A stretch of DNA of 64,000 bases from Singulisphaera sp. GP187 (lineage in GTDB: Bacteria; Planctomycetota; Phycisphaerae; Phycisphaerales; SM1A02), in NCBI GenBank assembly GCA_945862215.1, contig CAMAXY010000006.1:1-64000 (forward strand). The letters are read 5' to 3'. Position numbers and translations under genes: made by a program. This document shows positions 19,021 through 27,407 of this stretch, one piece after another. Below the pieces are notes generated by a model that was not told the origin of the DNA, did not search any database, and worked only from the letters and a program-made list of their open reading frames with translations. The number at the start of each line of letters is the position of its first letter. Within the stretch, counting starts at the first letter, position 1.

Positions 19021-19147
19021 CAGCCGCTGGAAAGTTCTCTCGGGCGAGTTCCGCAGGCGGCCGACGTCACTTGTAATAAAATTTCGCAAACCAGATCGTG
19101 TCGGTCGCCGAGGACTGTCTGAGCCCCGAGAGGACTTTTCACGGCTG
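19021..19147. repeat. Palindromic repeat element, copy B
   Basis: 127 bases beginning cagccgctggaaagttctctc and ending gaggacttttcacggctg. The two ends are reverse complements over about 24 bases (cagccg with cggctg, then ctcggg with cccgag), and an inner part (ggcggccgac with gtcggtcgcc) pairs too, leaving an A/T-rich loop around ttgtaataaaatttcgc. Remaining differences in the outer stem are of the G.U-compatible kind. It may be a structured RNA or a small non-autonomous mobile repeat. Confidence 0.8.
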
Positions 19148-19252
19148 ATCACTTATGCATGGACTCAAAAGTGATTCGTCCAGATTTTTGGCAGCGAATC
19201 AAATTCTCGCTCGAACGTTTTTCAGATTCCGTCGCAATTTCGTTTGCGTGCC

Positions 19253-19379
19253 CAGCCGCTGAAAAGTTCTCTCGGGCGAGTTCCGCAGGCGGCCGACGTC
19301 ACTTGTAATAAAATTTCGCAAACCAGATCGTGTCGGTCGCCGAGGACTGTCTGAGCCCCGAGAGGACTTTTCACGGCTG
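19253..19379. repeat. Palindromic repeat element, copy C
   Basis: Nearly identical to copy B, with ctgaaaag in place of ctggaaag in the left arm, which turns a G.U-compatible position into a normal pair. It ends about 80 bases before the argR promoter. The 900-base block 18596-19496 holds, besides these repeats and the terminator, a perfect 6-bp hairpin at 18949-18963 (gctacc/ggtagc) and no convincing gene. Confidence 0.8.
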
Positions 19380-19459
19380 AACACTTATGCATTTCCGCGG
19401 CTGTAAAAGTTGCTCGAACTCGCCACCATCAAACCGCCGAAAATTTCTTCGGAATCGAC

Positions 19460-19494
19460 TTGACTTATTATTCATTAGACTGCATAATAATGCG
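19460..19494 (+). promoter_or_regulatory. argR operon promoter with two ARG boxes
   Basis: A -35 box TTGACT (19460-19465) and -10 box CATAAT (19483-19488) are 17 bases apart. Against the known ARG-box core TGAATWWWWATTCA, bases 19461-19474 match at 13 of 14 positions and bases 19481-19494 at 11 of 14. As 18-bp boxes they are 2 bp apart, the tandem arrangement bound by an ArgR hexamer. They cover the -35 and the -10/start region, so arginine-bound ArgR should repress its own operon. Transcription would begin near 19495, almost on the argR ATG. Confidence 0.82.
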
Positions 19495-19496
19495 CA

Positions 19497-20000
19497 ATGG
19501 TCGCCAAAGCTCAACGTCACCGCCAAATCATCAAGTTGATCGAATCGGGACGAATCTCCAGCCAGCTTGATCTCGCGCAACAATTGTCGCGCGTCGGTAT
19601 CGATACAACCCAAACAACGCTCTCGCGCGACCTTACGGAAATCGGCGTTGTGAAGTCCGCTGCGGGATATCAAGTTCTTTCTGCAATGCTTGCATCGGGA
19701 AGTGAAACGCTCCCCGTTGACCGAATTTCAACACTTACTGCTACGGTTCGCAGACTCCTGCTTGAAGTTGCAATCGGCGGAACGCAAGCGGTCGTGCACA
19801 CGCCACCTGGCCAAGCCAGTGCGCTTGCTGTCGAAATCGATCGTGCGAAAATGCCAGGGGTCATTGGGACTATCGCAGGCGACGACTGCATCTTCATCGC
19901 ATGCACAACCAACGGCAGTGCGAAGTCAGTTGCCCGCCGCTTGCAATCGATTTCAAAAGGTTCGGCCCCGTCACAACGCCGATCCCCCGCTCATTCCTGA
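19497..20000 (+). CDS. argR: Arginine repressor ArgR
   Basis: Arginine-dependent DNA-binding repressor of arginine biosynthesis genes. The 167 aa protein has the N-terminal winged helix (AQRHRQIIKLIESGRI, then TQTTLSRDLTEIGVVK with the conserved SRDL) and the C-terminal oligomerisation and arginine-binding domain with GTIAGDDCIFIACT. The ATG at 19497 fits the family start; no other start nearby keeps the helix. That ATG lies only 8 bases after the -10 box, so the transcript may be leaderless. It is the first gene of an arg operon, with argC 3 bases downstream. Confidence 0.95.
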   Translation: MVAKAQRHRQIIKLIESGRISSQLDLAQQLSRVGIDTTQTTLSRDLTEIGVVKSAAGYQVLSAMLASGSETLPVDRISTLTATVRRLLLEVAIGGTQAVVHTPPGQASALAVEIDRAKMPGVIGTIAGDDCIFIACTTNGSAKSVARRLQSISKGSAPSQRRSPAHS

Positions 20001-20003
20001 AAG

Positions 20004-21101
20004 ATGTCCATGAGTCACATTCCATCATCCACGCTTTCTCCATTTAATCGTTGCCGAGCAGTTGTTGTTGGCGCAGCGGGATACTCCGGCGCAGAAATCG
20101 TTGGCATTCTGCTGCAGCATGACGAAATCGATCTTGTTGGTCTCTTTGCATCCGCATCGCGCGCCGAAAACGTTGTTCGCTTTGACCAAATTTTCCCGCG
20201 CTTTCGTGGATGGACCGCTCTGAAGGTGCACGCTGCCAACGCCACGGACATTCTCGCACTCGAACCCGATGTCGTCTTCTTGGCAACGCCTCACGAAGCA
20301 AGCCATGACTTGGCTCCTGTTCTGTGCGCACAAGGCATCACGGTCTTCGATCTTTCTGCAGCATTTCGACTGCGCGATCAATCGGCATATCCAAAGCATT
20401 ATGGATTTTCACATGCGCATCCACAGTTGCTCGAGAAGGCGGTCTATGGCATCGCCGAACTCAATCGCACTGCAATTTCAAAGGCGCAGTTGATCGCAGT
20501 TCCAGGTTGCTATCCAACGAGCGTCATACTTGCGCTTCGACCACTCGTCGATGCCGGACTTTTGGAAAAGACTTCGATCATTGTTGACAGTACAAGTGGC
20601 GTGAGCGGCGCTGGGCGAACTCCTGTGCTCAAGAGTCTTTTTTGTGAAGTCAGTCAACAAGCTTATGGTGTCTTCACACATCGCCACCAACCAGAAATGA
20701 TTCAGGAAACGCTTTCGGATGTGATCTTCACTCCACACCTCGGACCATTTGATCGCGGAATTCTCTCAACTATTCATGCGACTCTTCTACCGAACATCAC
20801 CGAAGCACAAGTTCGTGAAACCCTCTGCAATCAATACGCATCAGAGCCATTCGTCAACATTCTCAAAGCAGGTGATTGGCCCTCGGTTTCTGCAGTGCAA
20901 GCAAGCAATCGATGCGATATAGGCCTCGCCGTCGACCCAGCTCGAAAGCACCTCATACTCTCAAGTGCGATTGACAACCTGATCAAAGGTGCTGCCGGCC
21001 AAGCAGTTCAATGTATGAACATTCGATTTGGCTTTGTAGAAACAAAGGGATTTTCAGCGCCTGCCGTATCGAATGCGATGCCCATCGGAGCCCACTCATG
21101 A
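20004..21101 (+). CDS. argC: N-acetyl-gamma-glutamyl-phosphate reductase ArgC
   Basis: NADPH-dependent reductase giving N-acetylglutamate semialdehyde, step three of ornithine synthesis. The 365 aa protein has the Rossmann motif VGAAGYSGAEIV, the active-site cysteine in VPGCYPTS, the TSGVSGAGR segment and the histidine-bearing HRHQPEM. The first 14 residues before CRAVVVGAAG may be non-essential; an in-frame ATG lies at residue 3. The stop overlaps the argB start (ATGA). Confidence 0.96.
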   Translation: MSMSHIPSSTLSPFNRCRAVVVGAAGYSGAEIVGILLQHDEIDLVGLFASASRAENVVRFDQIFPRFRGWTALKVHAANATDILALEPDVVFLATPHEASHDLAPVLCAQGITVFDLSAAFRLRDQSAYPKHYGFSHAHPQLLEKAVYGIAELNRTAISKAQLIAVPGCYPTSVILALRPLVDAGLLEKTSIIVDSTSGVSGAGRTPVLKSLFCEVSQQAYGVFTHRHQPEMIQETLSDVIFTPHLGPFDRGILSTIHATLLPNITEAQVRETLCNQYASEPFVNILKAGDWPSVSAVQASNRCDIGLAVDPARKHLILSSAIDNLIKGAAGQAVQCMNIRFGFVETKGFSAPAVSNAMPIGAHS

Positions 21102-21937
21102 ATCAACGCTCACTTTTTGTCGTCAAACTCGGCGGCGCACTTCTTGATGATTCCGCAGCACTTGCAGCGACGATCGACTCGATCTGCGCACTGCACACAG
21201 CTCGACCTGGATCGGTCATCGTCGTGCATGGCGGCGGAAGTTCTGTTGATCGCCACCTTGCACGACTTGGAATGCCAACAGAAAAACGTGATGGCATTCG
21301 TCTGACTCCACCCGATCAGATGATCGAAATTTCTGCGGTACTCAGCGGCCGAGTCAATGCGACCATCGTTGCGGAACTTCTCGCAAGAGGATCTTCGGCA
21401 GTTGGACTTTCTTTGGCGGATGGTTTTCTCACCTCCTCAATTACGACCACGCGCTATTCGTTCAATCCCGGCCGCGTTGGAGAAGTTGTAAGCGGTGACG
21501 CAAAGCTTGTGCATACTCTGCTTCATGCTGGATTCTTGCCAATCATCTCCAGCGTTGCGGTGGATGCGGGTGGAGATTTGCTCAATGTGAATGCAGACGA
21601 TGCCGCGGCTGCGATTGCGCGAATTGTCGGCGCAACAAGACTTATATTCTTGACTGATGTTTCTGGCGTTCTTGATCAAGATGGCGCACTCATCTCGCAA
21701 ATCACTGCGTCAGATGTTGCAACCTTGATCGAACAAGGTGTGATCTATGGTGGCATGATCCCTAAGATCAACAACGCTCTTGCCACAGCGACTGAAACTG
21801 GAGTCTGTGTTGTGATTGCCGGATGGCGTGATAAAAACATTCTGGCCAGACTTGCTGAAGGCGAATCTGTCGGCAGCACCATTCTTCCCCCATCTATCGC
21901 ATCGTTGCACACCACACAATCAACACTCTCACGATGA
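21098..21937 (+). CDS. argB: Acetylglutamate kinase ArgB
   Basis: Phosphorylates N-acetylglutamate with ATP, step two of the pathway. The 279 aa protein starts at the ATG overlapping the argC stop. Amino-acid kinase motifs: VVKLGGALLDD at the N-terminus, VVHGGGSSVDRHL for the substrate loop, NVNADDAAAAIAR and FLTDVSGVLDQDG, then GGMIPKINNAL near the C-terminus. The upstream in-frame extension to 21011 lies inside argC and is not used. Its stop overlaps the argF start by four bases. Confidence 0.96.
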   Translation: MNQRSLFVVKLGGALLDDSAALAATIDSICALHTARPGSVIVVHGGGSSVDRHLARLGMPTEKRDGIRLTPPDQMIEISAVLSGRVNATIVAELLARGSSAVGLSLADGFLTSSITTTRYSFNPGRVGEVVSGDAKLVHTLLHAGFLPIISSVAVDAGGDLLNVNADDAAAAIARIVGATRLIFLTDVSGVLDQDGALISQITASDVATLIEQGVIYGGMIPKINNALATATETGVCVVIAGWRDKNILARLAEGESVGSTILPPSIASLHTTQSTLSR

Positions 21938-22890
21938 CACTCACCGCACCAATCCTCGTCACACGCGATCTGATTCAGGTTGTCGATCTCTCCGCAACCG
22001 AGATCACACATCTCTTTGCACTTGCAAGCAGAATGAAGGCTGACTATTCAGCATTCGCAGGAAGTCTTGCGCAGCGTTCGCTCGTGATGCTCTTTGAAAA
22101 GCCTTCGCTGCGCACTCGCGTTTCCTTTGAACTTGGATTTCAGAAACTTGGCGGCGGAGTCAGTTTCTTGGATCATCAAGTATCGCCGATCGGTGTGCGC
22201 GAAACCGTCGAGGATTACGCGCGAAATCTTTCGCGCTGGGTTGATGTCGTTGCCATTCGCTGTCGATCACATGATCTACTCAAACGATTTGCGGCGGCGA
22301 GTTCTGTGCCTGTGATCAATGCGCTCAGCGATCTGCATCATCCATGTCAAGCACTCGCCGACATCTTCACATTGTTGGAAACTGGAATTCCAATTGAACA
22401 ACTCCATCTTGTATGGGTAGGCGATGGGAATAATGTCTGCCACTCGCTCATCGAAGCAGTCGCCACACTTGGCGGCAGAATGACCGTGATCACTCCCCCG
22501 TCCTATCGACCACCTGCTGAAGTTCTTCGAGTCGCAGATGGTCGTTCGTGCCGCAGCGGCGCACGCATTGTCTGCACGGACGATCTCGATGCTGTCAAAG
22601 GCGCGGATGCAATCTATACCGATGTATGGATATCCATGGGCGAAGAATCTCAAACTCTTGAAAAGACCGCACTTCTTGCACCATATCAAGTCAATGCAGA
22701 GCTCATGCGCAGAGCTGGCGCGAACGCTCGTTTCATGCACTGCCTTCCTGCGAAGCGTGGCGAAGAAGTCACCGCGGAAGTAATCGATTCATCCGCATCG
22801 ATCGTTCTTGACCAAGCCGAAAACCGCATGCATGTGCAGAACGCACTCATGCTCGCACTGCTGCGACCAGATATCGCACTTCGCATCTGA
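21934..22890 (+). CDS. argF: Ornithine carbamoyltransferase ArgF
   Basis: Transfers carbamoyl phosphate to ornithine, making citrulline. The 318 aa protein has the carbamoyl-phosphate motif KPSLRTRVSFELG, the HPCQALADIFT motif, the ornithine-side motif SMGEE and the catalytic cysteine motif HCLPAKRGEEV. The usual STRT is SLRT here, a common variant. argD, needed between argC/argB and ornithine, is not in the window. Confidence 0.95.
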   Translation: MTLTAPILVTRDLIQVVDLSATEITHLFALASRMKADYSAFAGSLAQRSLVMLFEKPSLRTRVSFELGFQKLGGGVSFLDHQVSPIGVRETVEDYARNLSRWVDVVAIRCRSHDLLKRFAAASSVPVINALSDLHHPCQALADIFTLLETGIPIEQLHLVWVGDGNNVCHSLIEAVATLGGRMTVITPPSYRPPAEVLRVADGRSCRSGARIVCTDDLDAVKGADAIYTDVWISMGEESQTLEKTALLAPYQVNAELMRRAGANARFMHCLPAKRGEEVTAEVIDSSASIVLDQAENRMHVQNALMLALLRPDIALRI

Positions 22891-22965
22891 ATCTCGACCG
22901 CACACAACTCGTCCGCTTTCTATTCACACCGTCCGTACTTCCATCTTTGCTTTGAAGGAGTCACC

Positions 22966-24240
22966 ATGAATCAGCCATTCAAACCCCGCCGTGTTTCACT
23001 CGCATATTCCGGAGGTCTCGATACTTCCTGCATCATTCCATGGCTCGTTGAGACATATGGATGCGAAGTCATCGCCGTGGTGGCAGATGTTGGTCAAGGT
23101 GCGCGAGAACTTGAAGGAATTCAAGAGAAAGCAATTCGCTCAGGCGCGACCAAATGCGTGATCAAGGATCTGCGCAAAGCATTCCTCGAAGAGTTTGCAT
23201 ATCCAATGGCGATCACTGGCTCCGTCTATGAAGGGCGATATCTCTTGGGAACTTCGATTGCACGACCGATCATTGCGCGCGCTCAGGTCGAAGTCGCACT
23301 TGCTGAAGATTGCGATGCACTCAGCCACGGTTGCACCGGCAAGGGCAACGATCAAGTTCGATTCGAATGCACATTTGCTGCACTTGCGCCACATCTGCAA
23401 GTGATTGCCCCATGGCGACTCTGGGATCTCAAGAGCCGTGAACAAATGCTGGACTATTTGAAAGTGCGTTCAATCCCCTGCGCAGCAAGTGCAGAGAAAA
23501 TCTATTCGCGCGACGCAAATATCTGGCACATTTCTCACGAAGGTGGCGATCTGGAAGATCCTTGGAAGGCGCCTCCGGAAGATGTGTGGATGCTCACTTG
23601 TGATCCGAAACTCGCACCTGATGCCGGAGCTGAAATCACTGTTTCATTCCGAAGTGGATTCCCAACTGCGCTCGATGGTGTGCCGATGGATTCAGTCACA
23701 CTTCTTGAAAATCTCAATCGTGCCGGCGGTGCGCATGGCATTGGTCGAATCGATTTGGTCGAGAATCGACTCGTCGGCATGAAGAGTCGCGGGGCATACG
23801 AAACTCCAGGTGGAACGATCTTGATGGAAGCTCTGCGCGGTTTGGAGCAACTGTGCTATGACCGCGACACAATGCAGTGGCGACAAAAGCTGGCGCTCGA
23901 TTTCGCGCGCATCGTCTATGAAGGAACATGGTTCACTCCAGTACGCGAAGTTCTCTGGGCGAGCGCACAAAATGCGGCGCAAGTTCTCGACGGTGACGTT
24001 CGCGTTCGGCTCTTCAAAGGTACTGCGAAAGTCTCTGGGCGACGAAGTCCGAATTCGCTTTATAGTCAGGACTTTGCGACTTTCGGCGCAGACGATGTCT
24101 ATGACCAAACTCATGCGGAAGGTTTCATTCGCCTCTTTTCATTGCCGGCGCGTATTCGTGCGCTACGCGATGCTGCGAATCCTCAAACTGCACAAAAGAA
24201 CGCTGCTGCTCGCACTTCATCCCCTCAGGTCACTCGATGA
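22966..24240 (+). CDS. argG: Argininosuccinate synthase ArgG
   Basis: Joins citrulline and aspartate using ATP. The 424 aa protein has the ATP-pyrophosphatase P-loop AYSGGLDTSC, the motif GCTGKGNDQVRFE, and YSRDANIWHISHEGGDLE. A clear ribosome binding site (gaaggag, about 22953-22959) precedes the ATG at 22966, after a 75-base gap from argF. The last 20 residues are a polar tail beyond the family core. The stop overlaps argH (ATGA). Confidence 0.96.
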   Translation: MNQPFKPRRVSLAYSGGLDTSCIIPWLVETYGCEVIAVVADVGQGARELEGIQEKAIRSGATKCVIKDLRKAFLEEFAYPMAITGSVYEGRYLLGTSIARPIIARAQVEVALAEDCDALSHGCTGKGNDQVRFECTFAALAPHLQVIAPWRLWDLKSREQMLDYLKVRSIPCAASAEKIYSRDANIWHISHEGGDLEDPWKAPPEDVWMLTCDPKLAPDAGAEITVSFRSGFPTALDGVPMDSVTLLENLNRAGGAHGIGRIDLVENRLVGMKSRGAYETPGGTILMEALRGLEQLCYDRDTMQWRQKLALDFARIVYEGTWFTPVREVLWASAQNAAQVLDGDVRVRLFKGTAKVSGRRSPNSLYSQDFATFGADDVYDQTHAEGFIRLFSLPARIRALRDAANPQTAQKNAAARTSSPQVTR

Positions 24241-26129
24241 GCGTGACTTGGGCTGGAAGATTTACGAAAGCCGCTGATCCACTCTTTCGAGCTTTCAACG
24301 ATTCGCTTGCATTCGACAGAACGCTTTTGCACGAAGACATTGAAGGAAGCGTCGGTTGGGCGCGTGCACTTCAACGTGCGAATGTTTTGTCGGTCAGCGA
24401 AGCCGATTCGCTCGTTGAAGCTCTCAACGATGTGTTGCGTCATGGCGTTGAAAATCCGTCATCTTTGATTGATGCTGTCGACGAAGATATTCACTCCTGG
24501 GTGGAGCGAGAGCTGGTCGCCCGCGTCGGATCACTCGGGAAAAAACTGCACACAGGTCGCAGTCGTAATGACCAAGTTGCAACTGATTTGCGACTCTGGA
24601 CTCTCAAGCAGATTGCAAATCGACAGAATGAAATCGAAGCTGCGATTCGAAGCCTTCTCTCTTTAGCAGAGCGCGAACGCGAAACGCTCTTCCCTGGATA
24701 CACGCATCTGCAACGCGCCCAGCCAATTCTTTTTGGTCATTGGTGCATGGCATATGTCGAAATGTTGCTCCGTGACCGAGATCGATTTAATGACGCAGCG
24801 ATTCGCACCGGACTCTGTCCACTGGGATCTGGCGCTCTTGCTGGAACTGCATATCCCATCGACCGCGATCACTTGGCGCATGATCTTGGGTTTTCTGCGC
24901 CGACTGCAAACTCTCTCGATGCCGTCAGCGATCGAGATTTCGTGGTCGAGACACTCGCAACCACTGCGCTTGCTGCGGTCCATCTCTCGCGCTTCGCTGA
25001 AGACATTATTTTTTATAGCACTGGTGAAGCAGGATTGATCGAACTCTCCGAATCCGTCACAAGCGGATCTAGTTTGATGCCACAGAAGAAAAACCCAGAC
25101 GCACTCGAACTTATTCGAGGAAAAACTGGGCGACAGATCGCAAACCTTGTGAACATCTTGACAGTTCTCAAGGGACTGCCTCTTGCTTACAACAAAGATC
25201 TTCAAGAAGACAAGGAACCACTTTTCGATGCGATGGAGCATCTCTCGCTCAGCTTGCGAATGCTTCCGCCTGTGCTTGATGGATTGATTGTTCACCGCGA
25301 GCGTGCGCGCGCCGCCGCAGGTGGTGGATATTCCAACGCCACCGAACTTGCTGATTATCTTGTGAATCAGGGCATTCCATTCCGGGATGCACATCATTCT
25401 GCTGGACGCCTCGTACGCGCAGCGATCAGAGAATCCAAGCCACTCGAAGATCTCACGGTCGCGCAAATGCAAGAGGTCGAACCTCGCATTCAATCCGATG
25501 TCTATGTTGCGCTGACGGTCGACCGTGCGATCGCCAAGCGCGATGTACGCGGAGGTACTGCACCACTCCAAGTTGCAGGATCTGTTGCAGCCGCTCGCCG
25601 TCAGATCGAATCATCCAGCGACGAAGGCTCGACTGAGCGAACGCAATGCGATGCAAGAATTCGCGAAGCTCACATCGATGATCTCGACGCAATCTGCGGG
25701 ATCATCGAACATTGGGCCCGACAAGGCGAACATTTGCCACGATCGCGCGACGAAATACTCGAGTCACTTTCGGAATTCGCAGTCGCTGTTGAAGGTGATA
25801 CTGTTGTTGGATGCGGCTCGCTGTGGATTTATACCCCTCAATTAGCCGAAATCCGATCACTTGGAGTGGTGCCGGGTCGCAAAGGTGGAGGCCTTGGTTC
25901 GACACTCACTCGATACTTCGTTGATTGGGCAGCTGATCTTGGCATTCCAAAGGTTTTTGTCTTGACACGTGCGCCAGAGTTTTTCGCGCGCTGCGGATTC
26001 AAGACAGTCAGTGTCAGCATCTTGCCAGAGAAAGTTCTCAAGGACTGCGCGACATGCCCACGCAATGATGCATGTGATGAAGTTGCAATGACTCTCGATA
26101 CTGGTGCAATACCTATTCGGGCCAACTGA
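24237..26129 (+). CDS. argH: Argininosuccinate lyase fused to N-acetylglutamate synthase-like GNAT domain, ArgH(A)
   Basis: A 630 aa two-domain protein. Residues about 1-455 are argininosuccinate lyase, which splits argininosuccinate to arginine and fumarate, with the signature GSSLMPQKKNPD near 277-288 and GRSRNDQVATDLRLW. A short polar linker (SSSDEGSTERT) leads to a GNAT domain, about 470-630, with the acetyl-CoA loop RKGGGLGS and a C-terminal CATCPRNDAC motif like that of short ArgA enzymes that acetylate glutamate. The first and last steps of the pathway are thus on one chain, as in the ArgH(A) fusions known from marine gammaproteobacteria. The start overlaps argG by four bases; argJ follows after three bases. 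Confidence 0.93.
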   Translation: MSVTWAGRFTKAADPLFRAFNDSLAFDRTLLHEDIEGSVGWARALQRANVLSVSEADSLVEALNDVLRHGVENPSSLIDAVDEDIHSWVERELVARVGSLGKKLHTGRSRNDQVATDLRLWTLKQIANRQNEIEAAIRSLLSLAERERETLFPGYTHLQRAQPILFGHWCMAYVEMLLRDRDRFNDAAIRTGLCPLGSGALAGTAYPIDRDHLAHDLGFSAPTANSLDAVSDRDFVVETLATTALAAVHLSRFAEDIIFYSTGEAGLIELSESVTSGSSLMPQKKNPDALELIRGKTGRQIANLVNILTVLKGLPLAYNKDLQEDKEPLFDAMEHLSLSLRMLPPVLDGLIVHRERARAAAGGGYSNATELADYLVNQGIPFRDAHHSAGRLVRAAIRESKPLEDLTVAQMQEVEPRIQSDVYVALTVDRAIAKRDVRGGTAPLQVAGSVAAARRQIESSSDEGSTERTQCDARIREAHIDDLDAICGIIEHWARQGEHLPRSRDEILESLSEFAVAVEGDTVVGCGSLWIYTPQLAEIRSLGVVPGRKGGGLGSTLTRYFVDWAADLGIPKVFVLTRAPEFFARCGFKTVSVSILPEKVLKDCATCPRNDACDEVAMTLDTGAIPIRAN

Positions 26130-26132
26130 TCT

Positions 26133-27404
26133 ATGACCGCAACTCCCACAACGCTCTCACCCAACGGAATTCCTTCCAATCCCCCCACTACTGCGCCGCA
26201 TTGGCCACGCGGATTTTCTTCTGGAGGTATTGCTGCAGGAATCAAAAAGCCAGGTGTCAATGATCTTGCGCTCTTGTTTGGAAGTGGAGAGTTTGGCAAT
26301 GGAGAGTTTGGCAATGGAGAACTCTCCGCCGCTGCTGTATTCACACGCAATCTGATTGTTGCCGCGCCGATTCAAGTCTCTCGAGCCAATCTCGCTGTTT
26401 CTTCAGCACGAATTCGCGCGCTCATTATCAATTCTGGTTGCGCCAATGCTGCGACTGGCGAAGAAGGCCTTGCTCGCTCACGCCGCACGATTGAATCACT
26501 CGCGGCCACTCTGGGTATTCCATCGCAATCGGTCCTTGTGAATTCCACGGGTGTCATTGGAGTCCAACTCCCAATCGCTCGCATCGAGAAGGCATTACCT
26601 GCGCTGAAGGCTTCACTTCAACCTGGATCGTGCGAGACATTCGCTCGGTCAATCATGACCACCGATACGCGACCAAAGTGGGCGAGCCGAATCATTCGTT
26701 GGATGGAAGGAACAACTGAACGAACCTGCACTGTGACTGGCGTCGCAAAGGGTGCAGGAATGATTCATCCCAATATGGCAACGATGATTTCAGTGATTGT
26801 AACTGATGCAACGCTTACACCAAGCGAGTTGGACGGACACCTTCGATCCGCCGTCGAAAAAAGTTTTCACAGAATCTCAGTTGATGGTGATACGAGCACG
26901 AATGACAGTGTCTTTGCGCTCTCTTCCAATTGCGCTGGAATCGTTCCGCCAAATCAACTTGCACTTGCCTTTGAAGCAGTCGCTCAAGAACTTGCGCTCA
27001 TGGTCGTTCGTGACGGAGAAGGATTCGAGCGCGGACTTGAAGTGCGAGTGCATGGAGGACGAACGCAATCTGATGCACTGCAAGTGGCTCGAACTGTTGC
27101 AATGAGTTTGTTAGTGCGGACCGCAGTGACTGGTGGCGATCCAAACTGGGGCAGAATACTGGCTGCAGCAGGTCGCGCAGGAGTCGAATTGAATCCATCA
27201 ACTCTGCGGGTTTCAGCAGGTGGAATTGCCCTCTTTGCAGCTGGCGAACCAACGAACGCCGACCCCGTTGCGGTCCGCCGTGCATTCACGGCCGATACGG
27301 TTCGAATTGAATTAGACCTTGCAATGGGAGTTGCGTCTGATGTTTTCTGGTCGTGCGGGTTGACGAAGAGATATGTCGAAATTAACGCCGACTACACAAC
27401 ATAA
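26133..27404 (+). CDS. argJ: Glutamate N-acetyltransferase ArgJ
   Basis: Recycles the acetyl group from N-acetylornithine to glutamate; some ArgJ enzymes also use acetyl-CoA. The 423 aa precursor is expected to self-cleave before Thr217 in MIHPNMATM, giving alpha and beta chains, with T217 as the nucleophile. KGAGMIHPN and DGDTSTNDS are visible. A 15-bp tandem duplication (26288-26317) gives the repeated loop EFGNGEFGNGE near residue 55. With both ArgJ and the ArgA-like domain of ArgH the operon has two routes to N-acetylglutamate. It ends three bases from a converging gene. Confidence 0.94.
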   Translation: MTATPTTLSPNGIPSNPPTTAPHWPRGFSSGGIAAGIKKPGVNDLALLFGSGEFGNGEFGNGELSAAAVFTRNLIVAAPIQVSRANLAVSSARIRALIINSGCANAATGEEGLARSRRTIESLAATLGIPSQSVLVNSTGVIGVQLPIARIEKALPALKASLQPGSCETFARSIMTTDTRPKWASRIIRWMEGTTERTCTVTGVAKGAGMIHPNMATMISVIVTDATLTPSELDGHLRSAVEKSFHRISVDGDTSTNDSVFALSSNCAGIVPPNQLALAFEAVAQELALMVVRDGEGFERGLEVRVHGGRTQSDALQVARTVAMSLLVRTAVTGGDPNWGRILAAAGRAGVELNPSTLRVSAGGIALFAAGEPTNADPVAVRRAFTADTVRIELDLAMGVASDVFWSCGLTKRYVEINADYTT

Positions 27405-27407
27405 AAA

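Larger units (their letters stand above)
18961..19424. repeat. 232-bp tandem duplication
   Basis: The sequence starting agcgaatcaaattctcgctc at 18961 recurs at 19193, an offset of 232 that also holds for the internal landmark cgagttccgc (19045 and 19277). The first unit is complete; the second runs with near identity to about 19395 and then diverges (tatgcatttccgcggctg), so the right boundary is approximate. Each unit contains one full copy of the palindromic element. The near identity of the units indicates a recent duplication. Confidence 0.85.

Noticed and set aside
18821-19174. 117 aa open reading frame in the repeat block
   Set aside because: It lies wholly inside the 68-bp and 232-bp repeats, shows no protein motif and is a by-product of repeated DNA.
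19021-19379. Integron attC site
   Set aside because: The palindrome lacks the RYYYAAC/GTTRRRY core sites, and there is no integrase or cassette array.
18967-19384. Two nearly identical 61 aa open frames on the minus strand
   Set aside because: They are the duplicated copies of the palindromic element. The same frame is open in copy A, but differences there change several amino acids and only one is silent, so there is no sign of selection for protein.
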